DNA of 64,000 nt from Urechis unicinctus (GCA_034190875.2 CM067343.1:38722161-38786160), one strand, 5' to 3'; counted from the stretch's first letter, positions 1 to 14,309 are shown. Notes: generated by a model from the letters alone, not told the origin. A program made the numbers and translations.

Positions 1-22
1 ATACTCTTGTACCAACTATTGA

Positions 23-990
23 CCATTAGGGCGGGAGAAGTAGGCGATGTGCGAGCCGTTTATGGTAGCCTATAGCTAATTAGACCACAGAGAATCAATG
101 TATCAGCGCTTAGCAACGTCGGTGTTTTGCTCATCAGTCAATTCTAGAGTACACCCCAATGGCCGCATATCGACTCCAAATAACCAGATTTGTAAGAGCG
201 CTGGCATTAGATGTGCTGCGTCTTCCAATTGCCCTACCAATAGTAAACAGCATAAATTAGCAAATTGGCCCCTTTTACCTAATGCGTTGTTCGCGTTTTG
301 TAGGGTGACTTGTTTCAGCTGTGGTGTCATTTGAAGTTTGCATGCAGTTAATCATTTATTCTCGGTTTTAGTGTATCCATATAATCCATTCCATAATCAG
401 GTTACATGTACTCTTCTTCAAACATGGACACATTTACTATGTCACTATATATTGTTCTACAAATAAGTTTTTCTGATTGCTTCATTTATTCTTGATTGTG
501 TAAAACGATTTGAAACTGATATGGATAGGAGGTTGCAATTGATGGTGTAACCTGGGCGCAATGTGTGCATGAATCCTACCCGCTTTGCTTTGCCTGAGGG
601 TTAACGAATGGAATGTGACGATTGAGTGAATTACTCTGCCAGCAATTACCGTATCGGTGTAGAGTTTCCTTCTACTGCTTTATTCTACGTCTCTGAATAA
701 CGCCATCAATGCATACATTATCCTTTGTTTGAACAATGCCGCAATGTTCACCTGTGCGGATACTCAAACATGGACCTTAGATTGTGGGTGCAGAACAATT
801 GGACCTGGCGATTGCGGCTCGAATTAACATCTTTTTGACAAAGCGTATCTTTCAAATGAATAACAACTTAGAATGAATCCAAAACTGCCGTCCTTGACTA
901 TGATGAATATGTCATTTATGTGAACCCATCCGTTGCGTTAAATTTGGCATTTAGCATATCGTATTGCCATTTGATCTGCACGGCGATTGC
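23..990 (+). repeat. Long-range direct repeat, left arm
   Basis: This segment is clearly similar to 62291-63003 in the same orientation. Shared landmarks are the CCATTAGG..GGGAGAAGTAGG start, the stretch around ACACCCCAATGGCCGCAT, and the end around TGATGAATATGTCATTTATG. The right arm lacks about 250 bases that lie here between roughly 595 and 850. Divergence is substantial, with many small indels, so the duplication is old. No terminal repeats or target-site duplications were seen at the ends, so the kind of element is unknown. Confidence 0.9.
103..330 (-). CDS. Unrecognised 75-aa ORF inside the left repeat arm
   Basis: The minus strand has an ATG-initiated frame of 75 codons beginning MTPQLKQVTLQ and ending in TDEQNTDVAKR. 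The equivalent frame in the other repeat arm (about 62385-62583, minus) begins MTAQLKQVTLQ and stays recognisable throughout, but has internal stops. Here the frame is intact. I do not recognise the family. Either this is a fragment of a repeat-encoded protein or a chance frame that survived; retention of the opening residues is the only positive evidence. Confidence 0.2.
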   Translation of the reverse strand: MTPQLKQVTLQNANNALGKRGQFANLCCLLLVGQLEDAAHLMPALLQIWLFGVDMRPLGCTLELTDEQNTDVAKR

Positions 991-3083
991 TATTAGATCA
1001 GCACTAATATTATGTAATTGTCGACTCACGTAAGTTGGTAGAGGTCAGAAAAATTCGGACCCTTGCATGATTTTGCCATATTTATTAGACTTCACCATAT
1101 CACACTAAAAAGAATAACCTCCAACAGGAATAAAATCCGACTTTGTGTGCAGCTTGCAACGGATACCATCGGTTCATAATAACCACAAATATGATCGCTA
1201 TCGCACATCCCGGACACCATTTGTATAACGAAGTAGTTGTATTTGCACGTTGTATTGGCGTTTTTAAAAAACAAATAACACTTTTAACTTTGCCATTTAG
1301 ATATAACAATGACTTAACCTGAAAATTAAATGGTTTGGTGGCCGGGCTAACCAACAGATATATTGCCCCCCTTTCTTTAACATTAGAGGATATCAATTAT
1401 GCGTGACGAGAAGATGAATATGATGGGGAGTATTAGCGGTGATGATAAAAGATGTGATAATCTTTGTGACATGAATACTGATCTCCTTAGATATCAAAGC
1501 AGTATTTGATAAAAACTTTACAAACACGCACCATTTAAACCACCAAAATAAGGTATATCCATGGATGGCTGCCTCACCAATAATCGCATTTCACATCCAA
1601 AATAATCTTAACTAAATAATGAAGCAAATCCATACGATATCTATACTTTAACTCGGTCCTTAATTAACTAATTTAGTATCTTGCTGACCACATAGAATGA
1701 CGCAGTTTGGATTCAAAAACCACATGGTCTGTTATTTACCCAGTTATGGGCAAATCGTGTCCAGAAATAGAATTCCCTATAAATGTTGTGATCAACAATG
1801 CGCATATGCCTTATAGGAAATATCAATCCTCATATGACGTTGAAAAATCGTACTTGTCAAACATCAACACACCATGTACAGCTTAGCCTATATATAAATG
1901 AAACAGACGAAAACAAAGTAATTGAAATAATAAGTAACCTGATAAGATAAATGCAGATATGACGAAATTAGCAATTACTTTATAAAAGAAACCCTGCAGC
2001 TAATATTAACTTCCGTGACGCAGCCAGTCATTATCATCTTGTGTTTTCCCCCTGAATAAAAACCATCAATTTAATTTGTTTTATCAATAAATGATAACCC
2101 TTATCAGTTGTCAAACTACAGACCTATCTGGTAAACTGTGTGTCAATCATAGTCGCTTAATAAATAGAATAAAATCAAACGCTTGTTGATTGTATGTTCG
2201 AGCAAGATTTTCTGCTATAACTTGACGTATTTTGTATTGCCACGTTTTTAAAGAAAGCCCGACGTTCGAATAACCTTTATGAATACGTTTAACCCCCAGC
2301 ATCATTCAACCTCACTACAATGAATCTCCCATATATTCCATTTAAAGTTCTATATGCCTAGATCGTGATAAAAAAACGAATAAGAAGAGTCTCGTGGCGA
2401 GCACAGGTATGAAACAGAAAATCAACAATCACCACTTACGATAAGCTTGCATCAGTCATTTTATTTCATAGGCCTCTAGGAAATGGCATTCACCAACTAC
2501 ACCCTGATGAGGAATTGCACTTCTAACATTTTGGGGGCATTTGCTTCATAGGGGCGACTGCAAATAATACTCTATGAAAATCGGCTTGAGGGTACTTTTA
2601 TTTTGCTTCATCTACAGTTTGTCCATAAAAAATAATTACTTTGCGTCTAAGTCAAGGTGTCATATAATTCTGAAAAATTGGCTGTGACAATTTTTAATCT
2701 CGTTCCCTAAATACATCTGCTTGACATATCTCTTTCTGTTTGATCCTGGTCGTTCACTGAGTAGATTGTTTAATATCTTCCTTAGTCCGCTTATATTATC
2801 ATCCCATCTATGACTCCACATTTATAACACCATGAGTGTGATCATAGAGAGTCGCACAGGTTGATACATTTGATTCACTGAGAGCGTGAGTAATCGTCAG
2901 TGAGTTATATACACAAAGCATTTTATAAAGCAATTTCAATAAATGTGCTTACAGCGGACAAATAAATTGTTATGCTATGCCATGACAATATCAACAACCT
3001 TGCTCATACTCAAAGTACACTTCTCGAAATCGTCTTTAACGCAATGCCCTGTCACGGTGACGTTTCGTTGTTTTCATCTGCAG
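991..3083. other. No recognisable feature
   Basis: AT-rich sequence with no convincing exon, RNA gene or tandem array. The ORFs on either strand here are short and overlap each other in different frames, as expected by chance. Confidence 0.6.
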
Positions 3084-3235
3084 GATTCCCTGTTATTGTT
3101 ATGGCGCGTGCAGGGATACAATATGTATGGAGCAGTCAGTTTACTTCTTGCTACAGGGTTCACGTCGGCTGCATGATGACTTACTCCTATATTTTCCTTA
3201 TATGGCGTGTCACGCCCTTGGGCAGTAATTTTTAG
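3084..3235 (+). CDS. Weak exon candidate after a strong acceptor
   Basis: A pyrimidine-rich stretch ending in TTTTCATCTGCAG at 3070-3083 is a good 3' splice site. The frame starting with TTC at 3086 stays open for 49 codons to TAG at 3233-3235. However, the other two frames are also open for about 30-45 codons from the same acceptor, so the reading frame cannot be chosen and the coding claim is weak. No family is recognised. It lies 160 bases upstream of a better candidate exon at 3394-3666 on the same strand. Confidence 0.15.
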
Positions 3236-3393
3236 CTCCTCGTCGGTTAATATGTGAAGACAACTATTATAAAACAGCACCGGAGGCTAAAAGCTTATAT
3301 TACTAAAAAGGGCACTTATCCGATTTAAGAATATCTGAGCGTTATATGAGTAATTCCGATTCCCAATGACGTAACAGATATTTAAATTTGCAG

Positions 3394-3666
3394 GCAATTG
3401 CAATGCAAACAAAAGAAAAACACAATGCTGTGCCCGCTGCCGTCTGTGCGTGTAAGGCTATATTGAAGCCACATCTAATTATTGCTGAGGAATATACACA
3501 CAAAACACGAGTCACTAAGCAACCTCTATATACTGACAAACATTCTCCCATAGCCGACACATTACACCAAACCTACCCTCGTGATTCAATACTTGGCTTA
3601 GCCGATCCCTTTCTATACTTAGTGAATCTAAGTAAGCCACATAAGAAATGGTTGAAGCAAATGCTT
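3394..3666 (+). CDS. Candidate internal exon, 91 codons, both splice sites present
   Basis: The exon is bounded by an acceptor (ATATTTAAATTTGCAG, ending 3393) and a consensus donor (GTAAGT at 3667-3672), and is open in phase 0 for all 91 codons. The peptide begins AIAMQTKEKHNAVPAAV and ends LSKPHKKWLKQML. It is charged and balanced in composition, with no low-complexity bias. I do not recognise a domain. Having a strong acceptor and a GTAAGT donor exactly frame the open region is uncommon among chance ORFs, but such pairs will occasionally arise in 64 kb. No partner exon could be joined to it with confidence. Confidence 0.35.
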
Positions 3667-5434
3667 GTAAGTTTGTTAGCACAAGTATGAACGGAAGCCA
3701 GTTGAGTGCAACTTGGTAGTAAACCTCGTGTGCGTACAATATGATTCTCTTAAACAATCTTGATATTTATTCGCAATGTATTGATATATTGATGCTCTGC
3801 AAGCAGAAAAAGTAGCCTAGAGCTTGGAGCTTTTTTGTGAAGAATGTCTTGATATATTTCATGAAGATTAATAAGAACTTGGCAAATCTAGATCACCCTT
3901 ATTACCGAGATGTTTTTAGTAATATTAGTGTCCGCTGTCGCTTTTTGTTATCGAACACCCTGTTCTGAGGCATGCTACATTAAAATACGAGTCACCGAGA
4001 GTTTTGTTACTGTATGGCATGCTATCTTCATTTGAAGGAGCTAAACAAGATACAGAGCCCGTGAATTCCATGTGTGCTAGAAATTACCTGACTTGTGTAA
4101 CATGAACATCAACCTAGCGTTACTGTGAGATCAATTATTCGGTCCAAAACGCAATGCCAAAGTGTGATATATGCTGCAACACATGGAAAGCAAATGTATG
4201 ACATATTTTCTATGCATAATTCCACACAGGAGTGCTACTGAACCGACCAATCGAATTATAGCTACATTGAAGTTGTGCTCATTATAAGACCGACTCACAT
4301 CAGTGGATCAACCGTGACAATAATGTTGACAGGACGTATGCGCTTTATAGGGTCACACTTTCCACAAGCGAACCTTTACCAGGAAACTGCTTCTATTGTC
4401 GCCCTTTCCGTCAAGTATTCTGTTAATTATGAGTACCCTAGGCGGAACATAATTGGTGAAAGTCTAGTTTGCTGTGTCCATTGGCATGAGACATGGGCGG
4501 AGTTTACTGCATTGTACAAGGAACACGGTTCAGAGCATTTTATTTGCTAGACGCTTAACTGTTCAGTGCAAATGAATATATTGTGTTTTTCTTTTGAGGT
4601 TACCCATACCATGTAATTCCGATAAGCATTTAGCCAAAAGCTGTCTACGGTAATATATTCCATCGACAAGCCTTGGTGTTGACATTGAATATGCTAGTAC
4701 ACTGCTCTCTCCCTTTTCGATTGCCTGATGAGGAAGCAATGCAAGCTGAATGTAGACCACAATTCGAAGCCGAATATGAGGTCTTCATTTGACAGATTTT
4801 GCGTGACTGCCACCTCTTCATTTCTGTAACTGGAGAAAACGACCTTTATATTTTCCATCCCCATTTGAAGCCGTTGCGTGATTTACACAAATATCTCTTT
4901 CTAAACCGGAAGATGTCCTTAGGCACATGAAGCGTAAGTACCGTGCTGCAACCTCCGCCTGCACAATGTCACAAGCTTTCTTGGAAAATTAGCTTTTTAA
5001 AATTCTGTTTATATGATATGCCCCAAAGTGATATATGCTTTCGTTTATGTTCTAACTGGTCATTCACTGTTTCATGAAGGAAACCATTCATCTGAATGCT
5101 GCAAAGTAAACAGCACCAGCGCCACCAATTGGCAAAATGAAATATATACATGGGATACCTTTACCAGGGAGACCTATATTCTGATATATTGGGTCGTTTG
5201 ATGGGCAAGCTGTAAGCACTGCTACTTGCGAGCTATATTGCTGTTATGGCATGTTATTAGTTCCACTGACTGCGGCCTTAGCAACAGTGAAACACTGTCA
5301 AGTTAGAGAAACGAGTATATTAAACAATGAACCAACAGATGACAGCGCAGGCAATGTCGGATTTATTGTGGAGTGTGACTCGTAGTCTGAACACACAAAC
5401 AACAGCGAAAGTGGAAGCAACTTTACATTCATAA
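3667..5434. other. No recognisable feature
   Basis: AT-rich sequence. A 91-codon frame at 4275-4550 (plus) and a 65-codon frame at 4563-4760 (minus) are within chance expectation and lack supporting signals. Confidence 0.55.
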
Positions 5435-5649
5435 TGTTACGAACCTAACAATGGGACGCTTCAGTCTACGCAGGCGGCATGGACCACGAGGCGAAGGGGA
5501 CTAGACTTCATCACCAAGGGCACTTTGAAGGTTGTCAACGAGTCCGCCGACCCATTGAAGCATGAGCCCCAGCTTTACGACGACGACGTTCATTATCCTC
5601 GGCATGACTGCATTAAGCCTGGTCGCCTACAGGCTAACCAAGTTATGTG
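5435..5649 (+). CDS. GC-rich exon-like segment
   Basis: A stretch of markedly higher GC than its flanks, open in one frame from 5435 to TGA at 5647-5649. It reads LDFITKGTLKVVNESADPLK, then a run of three Asp, and ends GRLQANQVM before the stop. An acceptor-like CTTCAG ends at 5464, just before the TCT that begins the GC-rich part. A second frame is open over the first 100 bases, so the frame is not certain. The base composition jump makes it stand out as possible exon or transposon coding DNA. No family is recognised. Confidence 0.25.
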
Positions 5650-8039
5650 AGAACAACAAAACACCAAATACAGCTGTGTTTATCAAATGTGCTGGCTAAA
5701 TGAAAACGTCTTTGCATTATATTTTTGCTTCCTGTCTTATGATGAGTGCATTCTCAAAAAATGTAATTTAGTAAATCAGACAGTTTTTGCATGTGATGGT
5801 CATATACACATTAATCGTTTTCCATGCAATATTGTCGTTATCATGCAGATAATATTTATGGGGCAAGGGCCCTTCAGGATTAGACCTTATTTGAATGATT
5901 ATCAAAAATATAGAATCGCGTGCTACCTTATGTTTTTATATAATACAACGCGCGAGTTTCGAAGAGTATCGCAATGGACGAAGCATGATATTGGCATTTC
6001 TGTTAGATTGCCTGAACGTATATGTGATGAAAAAGAGTAACCGTGTTTTGCGACACCCGTAGATACATCTTTGTAGAGGGGGAATTGTTGAGCTTTTGTG
6101 CACATGTTGCAGTAGCCCAAGTAACATTCATAAGGGTTACAGGATTTCATACTCATCATCACAGACTACTCTTAACCTTTTAAAGGCTACGGAGGTTAAT
6201 ATGAAAACTTTCATTCAACAATAAACTAAATGGATTGCATTTATGTTCAGCTATCTATATTTTCTTTTATGTCTTCATAGCTGCTCCACAAAGACTAACG
6301 CTTTGAGGTACTGAAGCATTATCGGAGTTTTAACACCTTCTACTAATCTGCATTTCATTCGGAATTAGATTTTATTATATTAGTATATTCTACCAGTACA
6401 GCTGGCATTGTCACCAGAGCCCCAAACACAATGGCTGTAATCAGGAATCCTACACGAAGGAAAACACTTGCGAGAAACTCAGCCTATCAAAGTGTGTAAT
6501 CTATTGAGGCTTGCCTATAGCTGTGCTCTGCTGATCAAGAAGCTAGTTGTATCATTAGTTCTAGTATGCGTTGACTTCAAATTCTACGGCCTTGTTCGAT
6601 AAAAGATTTTTGGAGACGCTAACCAAAATAAGAGTCCCCCTGACTTAAAGACGTTTATTGACTTGGTTAAAAATTTCCAATCCGGCATCTCTAATAATAA
6701 TGATAAAGGATGCAATGATGAGCATTTCTACACAATAACATAAGCAATACGTGTTCTGGAAGTTAATTAGCATCATATTGTTGTCGGATGATGTATGGTG
6801 AGCGTTAACAGCATCTTAATGATATTGCATATGCAACGTTTTGAGGCAGCAGAAACCAACGAGAAGGCACGCTGATATATGAAGAATACCGAAATGGCGT
6901 TTTCACTTATAAACAAAATATACAAAAGTTTACGCATCTAACATGCCATTTGAATGGCTTATCAAGCAATTATAACTATTATAATCTTATGAATATCAAG
7001 TAAAAACGTAGAATTAAAAATGCAATGAATCATGTGCGTTGATCTCAGTTAGTGATATAACGCAGAGACTATTGTTACATCGGCCTGATGATAACCGTGT
7101 ATAAATCCATGGCTGCTGTTAAGCACGTTTACCAATTTGCATAAAACACTTTTATGCCAAAGGTCAAGAAATCAGTTATATAGGTAAAATGCATAGCAAA
7201 ATGTCTGCAAAATAATATGTGCTTTTACCATAAAACACTTTTACCCCTATATGAGTATGACGAAATGTAGCAATTGTAACGGAACAAGCATAAGAAGGAT
7301 GCACATTGAAGCTTGTCATAAGCTGAGGGGATATTCACCTCTGGAATAATAAGGTACACATTAAAAAACTACCAACCGTTAGCATCCAATTTAGTGAAAA
7401 GTTACATTTGTTGAAATCAACGTGCCTTCTCCAAGAAGCACCGGACCAATCTCTGCTCTGTGGTTGCCAGTATCAACATTAAGGTGGTTTGTACCAATTG
7501 TGCATATCTTGTGTTAATTTAATCTCGGTAATATTTGCGAACATGCTGCAGAAGCTGATTATGTGATTACAACCAATGAAAGAGCTTGCATCATGCTAAA
7601 CCATGCTACTGATGCCGCAAAACAATAACATATCGCACTATGCTTAATCTGGAAGTGAAGGCCCAAAGTGCTTGCCTTACCTTGGCAAATAGTGACATAT
7701 GTGCTAATGTGCAAATATCTAAGATTTGCGATTGAAATTAGTCAATTCTGTGTCGAAAGGAGCAGTTAGGATATCCTACTCCATTACATTCGTAATCTAT
7801 CCGATTACTATGCGTAATACTGACATATAATGTGATTATGTTCCTTACAGAGCATCGCTAAATACATTAGCAGTATCGGTATAAAGCTCGTCAGTTCTAT
7901 CCCAAGCTTCATCATGCAAATTTAAGTTGATTGGCATGCATCCATTAATGGGTCAGATTCATTTCATCCGATTGAAATGCGATTAAAATATTACGACAAA
8001 TACACCCAATTTCATTCTCAATTTTGTTGCAATGCTGTG
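5650..8039. other. No recognisable feature; one 117-codon ORF judged chance
   Basis: The frame at 5687-6040 (plus, 117 codons) has no splice or start context worth noting, and two other frames overlap it on the opposite strand. Frames of this size are expected by chance in a window this long. The rest is AT-rich with no repeats longer than short words. Confidence 0.55.
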
Positions 8040-8402
<363 letters not shown>

Positions 8403-8647
8403 CACGGTAACTATCGATCCATTGTTTGTTACAGGCCCGAAAGTATATGATATCACATTTTCTTACAGTGGCACACATTCAACGTGGATTGTTGTGCCAC
8501 GCTCCACGTATTAGCAATAAAGATAACGAAATCACTGAACATTAAATCCCGGTACAATGAGATTTAGTTGCTATCTATTTACTTTTGGGTAACTCACATA
8601 CATAAATTCAATTATGTTTCATTATTCTTAATCAATTTCTTTTTCAG

Positions 8648-8752
8648 CAGGTTGTCAACATTGGCAATACGGTTGCAGTTGCTTATAGGAATTCCTATAC
8701 CATGCAATTAGAAATCGTTTATGTATATAAAAGAAGTGATCCCTCACATTAG
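8648..8752 (+). CDS. Candidate terminal exon, about 34 codons
   Basis: A very strong 3' splice site (AATTTCTTTTTCAG, ending 8647) is followed by an open frame reading QVVNIGNTVAVAYRNSYTMQ and stopping at TAG 8750-8752. The polypyrimidine tract is among the best in the window. The frame is short, so chance is a serious alternative. No family is recognised. Confidence 0.2.
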   Translation, partial: QVVNIGNTVAVAYRNSYTMQLEIVYVYKRSDPSH

Positions 8753-11700
8753 GGAACGAATTAAGAGTCTTCATCAGATGCAGTATTGAAAGTCCTAAAT
8801 GAGGTAACGAGATAGATAACATCATTTGACCCGGTCATAGCCGCACGTAGACTTGACACTGTGTAGCCTATATGATCCACAGAAAAAGTTCTAAGGAATG
8901 TGCTTCGAAGTCACTTATCCACACGATTCTTCGCAATTTTAGTCGGTACTAATTCCATTATATTGGGAAATTGGTATAATGAGACATTAATTGTTTGCTT
9001 ATACGCGACGTTTCAGCAGAAGCGATCTGGGAACCGCCGTAACACACAGCCACTCACGCACACGCATCGCATCCTTTATCAGAGTTCACTGGAGTCGTTA
9101 AGGTATTTCCCATCGTCTTGAATGACCAGGCTGATTATCTTCATATGGTGGTAAAATTCGCAACATTTGTCCAAAGTGGTAAGGTAATTTGGATTCAAAC
9201 GTATCATCCAGTTGGTCAGAAGAAAATGCACGTTTAGTAATTACAGCTTTATGATGGAAGGAAAGCGGGGAGGACAAAGTTACGCAGATATGTTACGGCT
9301 CATCTACTGTTAGTTAAATCGTAGTAAATCATAGTATTTGTTATTAAAGAGGTATGATTTATCAATAAATATAACTCAGATTTTCCATCTTCTAATGTAC
9401 AATAAGTCATAAAGTGTTCAGCTGTCGTATATAATATCAACTGCTGAGCTATGATACGACCTTCAAACATTTCAAGTATTGTGAAAGTATAAAAGAGATG
9501 CCTTGTCGGCAGTTACGGACGTATATTTGTTGCCCATCAATTATTGCCAGGAATCCAGAATTGCTGAAGAGCATAGGTGTCGATATGCATGCAGGGTGAA
9601 GTCATGACAGAACTGGTAAGCAGACGGCAGAAGCACTAACTGAAATTTTTGAAGTGTAATTTATAACCGCATGTCATTTTAGAAAATAATCCACGTCAAA
9701 TGTCACATAATTTCTACACAATAGCTGCCGCATTACAGTGAGAATATACTAGTCCATTCCGGGGAGAGCGCTACCAAGCTGTAAATATCAAGCACTGTCC
9801 AGCGATTGTGAAAATAATAATGTCTATTTTTATGGTCGATGAAAGGCACCTTGTTAATATTATTCATCCGCTATAAGCATTGACCATGTCACAATTATAC
9901 TTGGAGACGTTCACTTGCTATACAGCAACGAGGCTCATTAATGGAAAAAGCCCAATCCATCCATCAACTTCCACTCGCACGCACACCCCTCGCCAACCCA
10001 TTCCTACAAATAAACACCACAGCTGAGTTAATGTATGAGGTCCATTGCTAAGGATTGGACAACTCCGGTTTATTGTTCACATCCATATGATCCAGCCCCA
10101 CATTACATTTCATGCCGGGTATCGGCGCTGGTAACGGTACGTACGGTAAATGATGAGAGCCTAACAAACAGCCATCAACACATGATTTGAATCATAATAC
10201 GTGGTCATTTGAGATAGAACTGGCAACAAAGAAAATAACCAGTTAAATATGACACAACCTATAAGCACAACTCTTGCAAAGTTAAGCCAAGATATGTTTA
10301 CGGCCAGTTTGATTATATTATGCTTGCACCTTTCCTTTTCCGTGGCATAATTTGCTGTACATGTGTCGTACGAAATAAAAACTATTATGACTATTTTATG
10401 AATATAACCCTTAACAATGGCTCACGCATACCTCCATACCCGGATAGGATGCAATACTCCTGATGGTTCCCAGGCATCCAACCAATTAGTTGGGTACCTA
10501 AGCCCAATATGAACGCCCATCCTCTTTCGTTTCTCCAAGGCTCGTACTTTATTGATTACCATGGAATTTGTGGGCAACATAGTTTTAGAATAGTTTCGTA
10601 TCAAAAACAAAGCCTAGGCTCTGACAGCAACTCATACAGGATTTGATTTGGGTGAGGATTCCTTATCACTTTGTTTTTATTCTGCCCGCGTTACGCATTA
10701 TTGGAGGGACAGAAATATTTAGACCGCCTCGTCGAGAAAGTTAATTAGTCAAAGTGTTCATACTGGCAATGTACAATATTTCTTGTTATACTGCTGATAC
10801 GTACGCAATAATTCGCAACTACAGTGTTGTATAATTGCCCATATAATATTTAGAAGGCAGTGTTGCATGGCAGAGATCCACGACATGAGTAGCAAGAGAA
10901 AATGGGGTGACAGTTGTTTATGTTCGTCTTCCTTTAGTTTTTTTTAGGTGAGGTAATTTTTTCAACGATTCTTTCGATAGATGAAGTGGAAAATTTAGAC
11001 GCAATCGGTGTACGGCTTATATACATAGGGTGATTCTTCAACATAAGATGTAATATTATGAAAATAACTGATCGTTCGATTGCGGTGTATTCTGAAAGAA
11101 AACGGATTAATCACGGGCGATTATATGCAATGAGTTATCTCAGGCATCACTAAAAAGCTTAATCTGTGAAATAGCAGCATTATGCACTTCCTACTTTGAG
11201 AATGCTAAGAATCATCTTGATCAGGTAATTACTTAGCCGTCAAAATGATTAATCACATGGCTAATACTGCATGGACGTACCGAAAAGGTCACATATCCGC
11301 TGTACATACAAGACGCGACCAAAGGATTGGATGGAGTATTTATGAAGGCAAACTGGCATTAGAGCAGCACTTATGGACTGATTTATAGACAATAGACATC
11401 CCTACAATAGAAATAACACGTTTGATAAAAGTCTTCATGATTAAATCACTTTTAATTGCTCAGTACTGTAGGATGCTGGAGCTAACAAAAAGATGCAGTG
11501 TATGTATGTATATATGTAGGTATGCATATAGGAACATACGTGCTCAAATGTGAAACATTCATTTTAAGAATAAGCATTATTAATTGAAAGGGAAATGCTT
11601 CTTACCCAGGCATTGTGCAAGATATTGCGTATAATTACACACGCAAACAAACCTATCTAACATTTGCAAATGCAGCACGGAAGACAAAACCAGTCCTGTC

Positions 11701-13115
11701 CTAATCAAACCATGGCATCGATTTGCAAAGCAATATCAGGGCAAGATTTTTTTTGAACATTTAGCTTTGTGCAAGGAACAGACTGTGGCTGTGTGGCATT
11801 AACGGCCATACCTCAATATACCCCTAGGTACTTATTGCAGAAAATTTACTTGCGCTGATTTTAAGAAAGTCAGTTGGTGAGGAATTGTAGAACGAATCTC
11901 TCGTGCAGCGTTCTGCTTAGATCGTTTTGATATAGTCATAATACTATCCATTTCCGCTAATCGACATGCAATATATGGCTTACAGTGTCATTGAGTTGCT
12001 AATACTCTAACCTATATTGATGTCTTGGAACAAATATAGCATCCGTTTGTATATATAGCCTCCATGCATTCTTGATTAGGCGCACATACAGGATAACACT
12101 GAGATAATTGACAAACTTCCCTAACAATATAATCCCAACCCCGATTGTTATGAACTCATTCTCGCGTTCGTATAACAAGATTGCCGTTTATAGTGGCTGA
12201 ATGCTTTTTGCGGTTACATGATTTGTTGAATAGTTTTGCCTCTTTTTAGAGTGGTATATGCCTAATTGGATGGGACGTGTGGTACAATCGTGCTTTGTTG
12301 AAAAAAAATGGACCAATATTTGGCCCAGTTGCTGACTGCCATAGGTTGTAGGCATACAAAACTACGTGTAATTGCGTGGGATTGCTTTGGTAGAATATAA
12401 CATCATTTAAGACAAGCGCTCCACGAACTCAAATTGCTAGACTCATGAAATTAGCTAGTGAGAGGTCAGAAGGCTTGTGCGTATATCACTTGACGTCACT
12501 GGCCGGCAACAATATAACAATCCAAGGAAGACTGCAGGACAGCATGAATGCCAGTTAGCCATACTAGTACAAAAAAACTGGTTTTTATTTTTGACACACA
12601 TTCCTAGCTTCATAACGGCAGCCTGCTCGCATAAGTAACAGTAGTGAATTTAGAAAGTAGTTGTCGAACCTAGCGACACCGTAACTGGATAGGTTAAACC
12701 TCCCATCGCTACGCGTGTAGACCAGCAAGTCATATTCTTTAGAAGGGAATGTGCTTGTACGTCATGGGAGGGTTGCTATTGTGACCATTGAGCAGGCTAA
12801 AATTTTACGCATGGAATAGCCTGCCTGTTCCTCTTACCTGAACGTCATCGAGAACCGTTGACAAATGAAGGTCCGTACAACCCAGGAAAGATCAACATTT
12901 GTCAAATGTCCAAGAGCTTTGCTATATCCTCGTTATAGACTTCCACTGGTCAATTAGTAAGCTGTCGCAAATGATGTCGAGATGTTGTAGCCACCTTTGG
13001 AAGGACATGTAATAAAGAAGGTCATGTAAGATGGTTACAGCAGGCTATCAGCTGCGTGTACCTGACTTTTGATTGCTTGAACACGTTTAACTTCGACGGA
13101 TCATTGGCTCTTACG
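8753..13115. other. No recognisable feature over 4.4 kb
   Basis: AT-rich sequence without arrays, RNA genes or convincing exons. Short motif resemblances on the minus strand at about 12780-12960 were looked at and set aside. A small TATG-rich patch lies at about 11500-11530. Confidence 0.55.
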
Positions 13116-13262
13116 GTGTATGTATGTATGTATGTTTGTATGTATGTACGTACGTATCACGCATCCATGTATCTATCTTTGTATGTATGTATGAACGTTT
13201 GTATGTTTGTATGTATGCATTTACGTATAGATGTAAGTATGAATTTATGTAAGTATATACGC
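13116..13262. repeat. Degenerate (GTAT)n tetranucleotide microsatellite
   Basis: Repeated TATG/GTAT words with scattered substitutions (GTTT, GTAC, GTAA variants) over about 147 bases. The degeneracy indicates an old array. Confidence 0.95.
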
Positions 13263-14309
13263 AGCATAACATTATCAGATTATGTGGGGTGCAGACATCA
13301 TGGCTGTGGCATGGTTAAGCGGACCCTCCACGAGATAGCTGTACCAGTTTTCACGGTTTATGGCACTGTAACAGGGGGCCCATAGTTCAAGCCGCAAGGG
13401 AAAGTAAGTTAGTAGTGCCGAGTCATACAGCTGAGAGAAGTTATGCGTCATGCTGGAAAACTGACAACGGTCCTTGGCAGTATAATGTTCGTGCAGAATA
13501 ATCGTCACCAACCAACAGCCATGCTACAAACAATGCACCCGACAGCATTCCCTTTCGCTTGTATAATTATCCAGCTGGCTTACGCTCCTGGGAGTTCTGA
13601 ATGCTTAAACGCTAGTGATCCTTGCTATGAACCAAATATCATTTAGCACGTGACCAATGATTTTGACGCACTCAAGAATCTGATCTTGTAAACAGATGCT
13701 ACTTGAAAAAAAGCCTTTAAAAACCCTTTGTGACCACGTGGATGTAGTCGCATGTGGTTCCTAGATTACTGATCGGAAATGGTTGCTGCTGCCTGTAGAT
13801 CGTTTGATAATGTTAGTGTGGTGCAGTGAAGAAGAGCTTAGCGTACCCATGGTGACAACTGTTTTCAAAAGTTTGCGTGTTGAGGCAATCGATGAATATG
13901 ATCGCACATTGATAACATATGTTTCATACGACGAATGACAATGCAGTTAAATTGCTTGATATTACTTACAACAAGATGTTAAATACTGAATGCAATGCGA
14001 AACTGACAACAATTTAGCAGAATGGTGAGATGTGAAAACAGCTAGTAAGCATTAAAAAATTACTTAATGTATATTTATAAAATTGCAAATTACTTTGTGC
14101 GTTGCTTCTGACAATGGTCCCACAGAATGGTATGACTGCTGTTCGAACCTATGTAGAGCTGTCATTCTATGCTTGCACTGTGCATGCCATGTCGTGTGCA
14201 TCTATGTCTTCGAAAAATAAGGTAAATCATTAACTAAGCAAATATTCATCATATGTACCGGTGAAAAGAAGAATAGCTATTCTGCATCGTAATTGACGCC
14301 TTGCTGAAG
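13263..14309. other. No recognisable feature
   Basis: Unique-looking sequence up to the left boundary of the 10-kb tandem duplication. Opposing 67- to 78-codon frames at 13275-13646 overlap and show no supporting signal. Confidence 0.55.

Noticed and set aside
5687..6040. 117-codon ORF as a gene
   Set aside because: No start context, splice signals or family resemblance; frames this long are expected by chance in 64 kb at this base composition.
12780..12960. Minus-strand words resembling a kinesin motor motif (VEVYNEDIAKLLD) and, in another frame, a retroelement-like LDDVQV box followed by CAG|GTAAGA
   Set aside because: Each match is about a dozen residues, in different frames, with stops on both sides and no further conserved blocks of either family up- or downstream; most likely chance.
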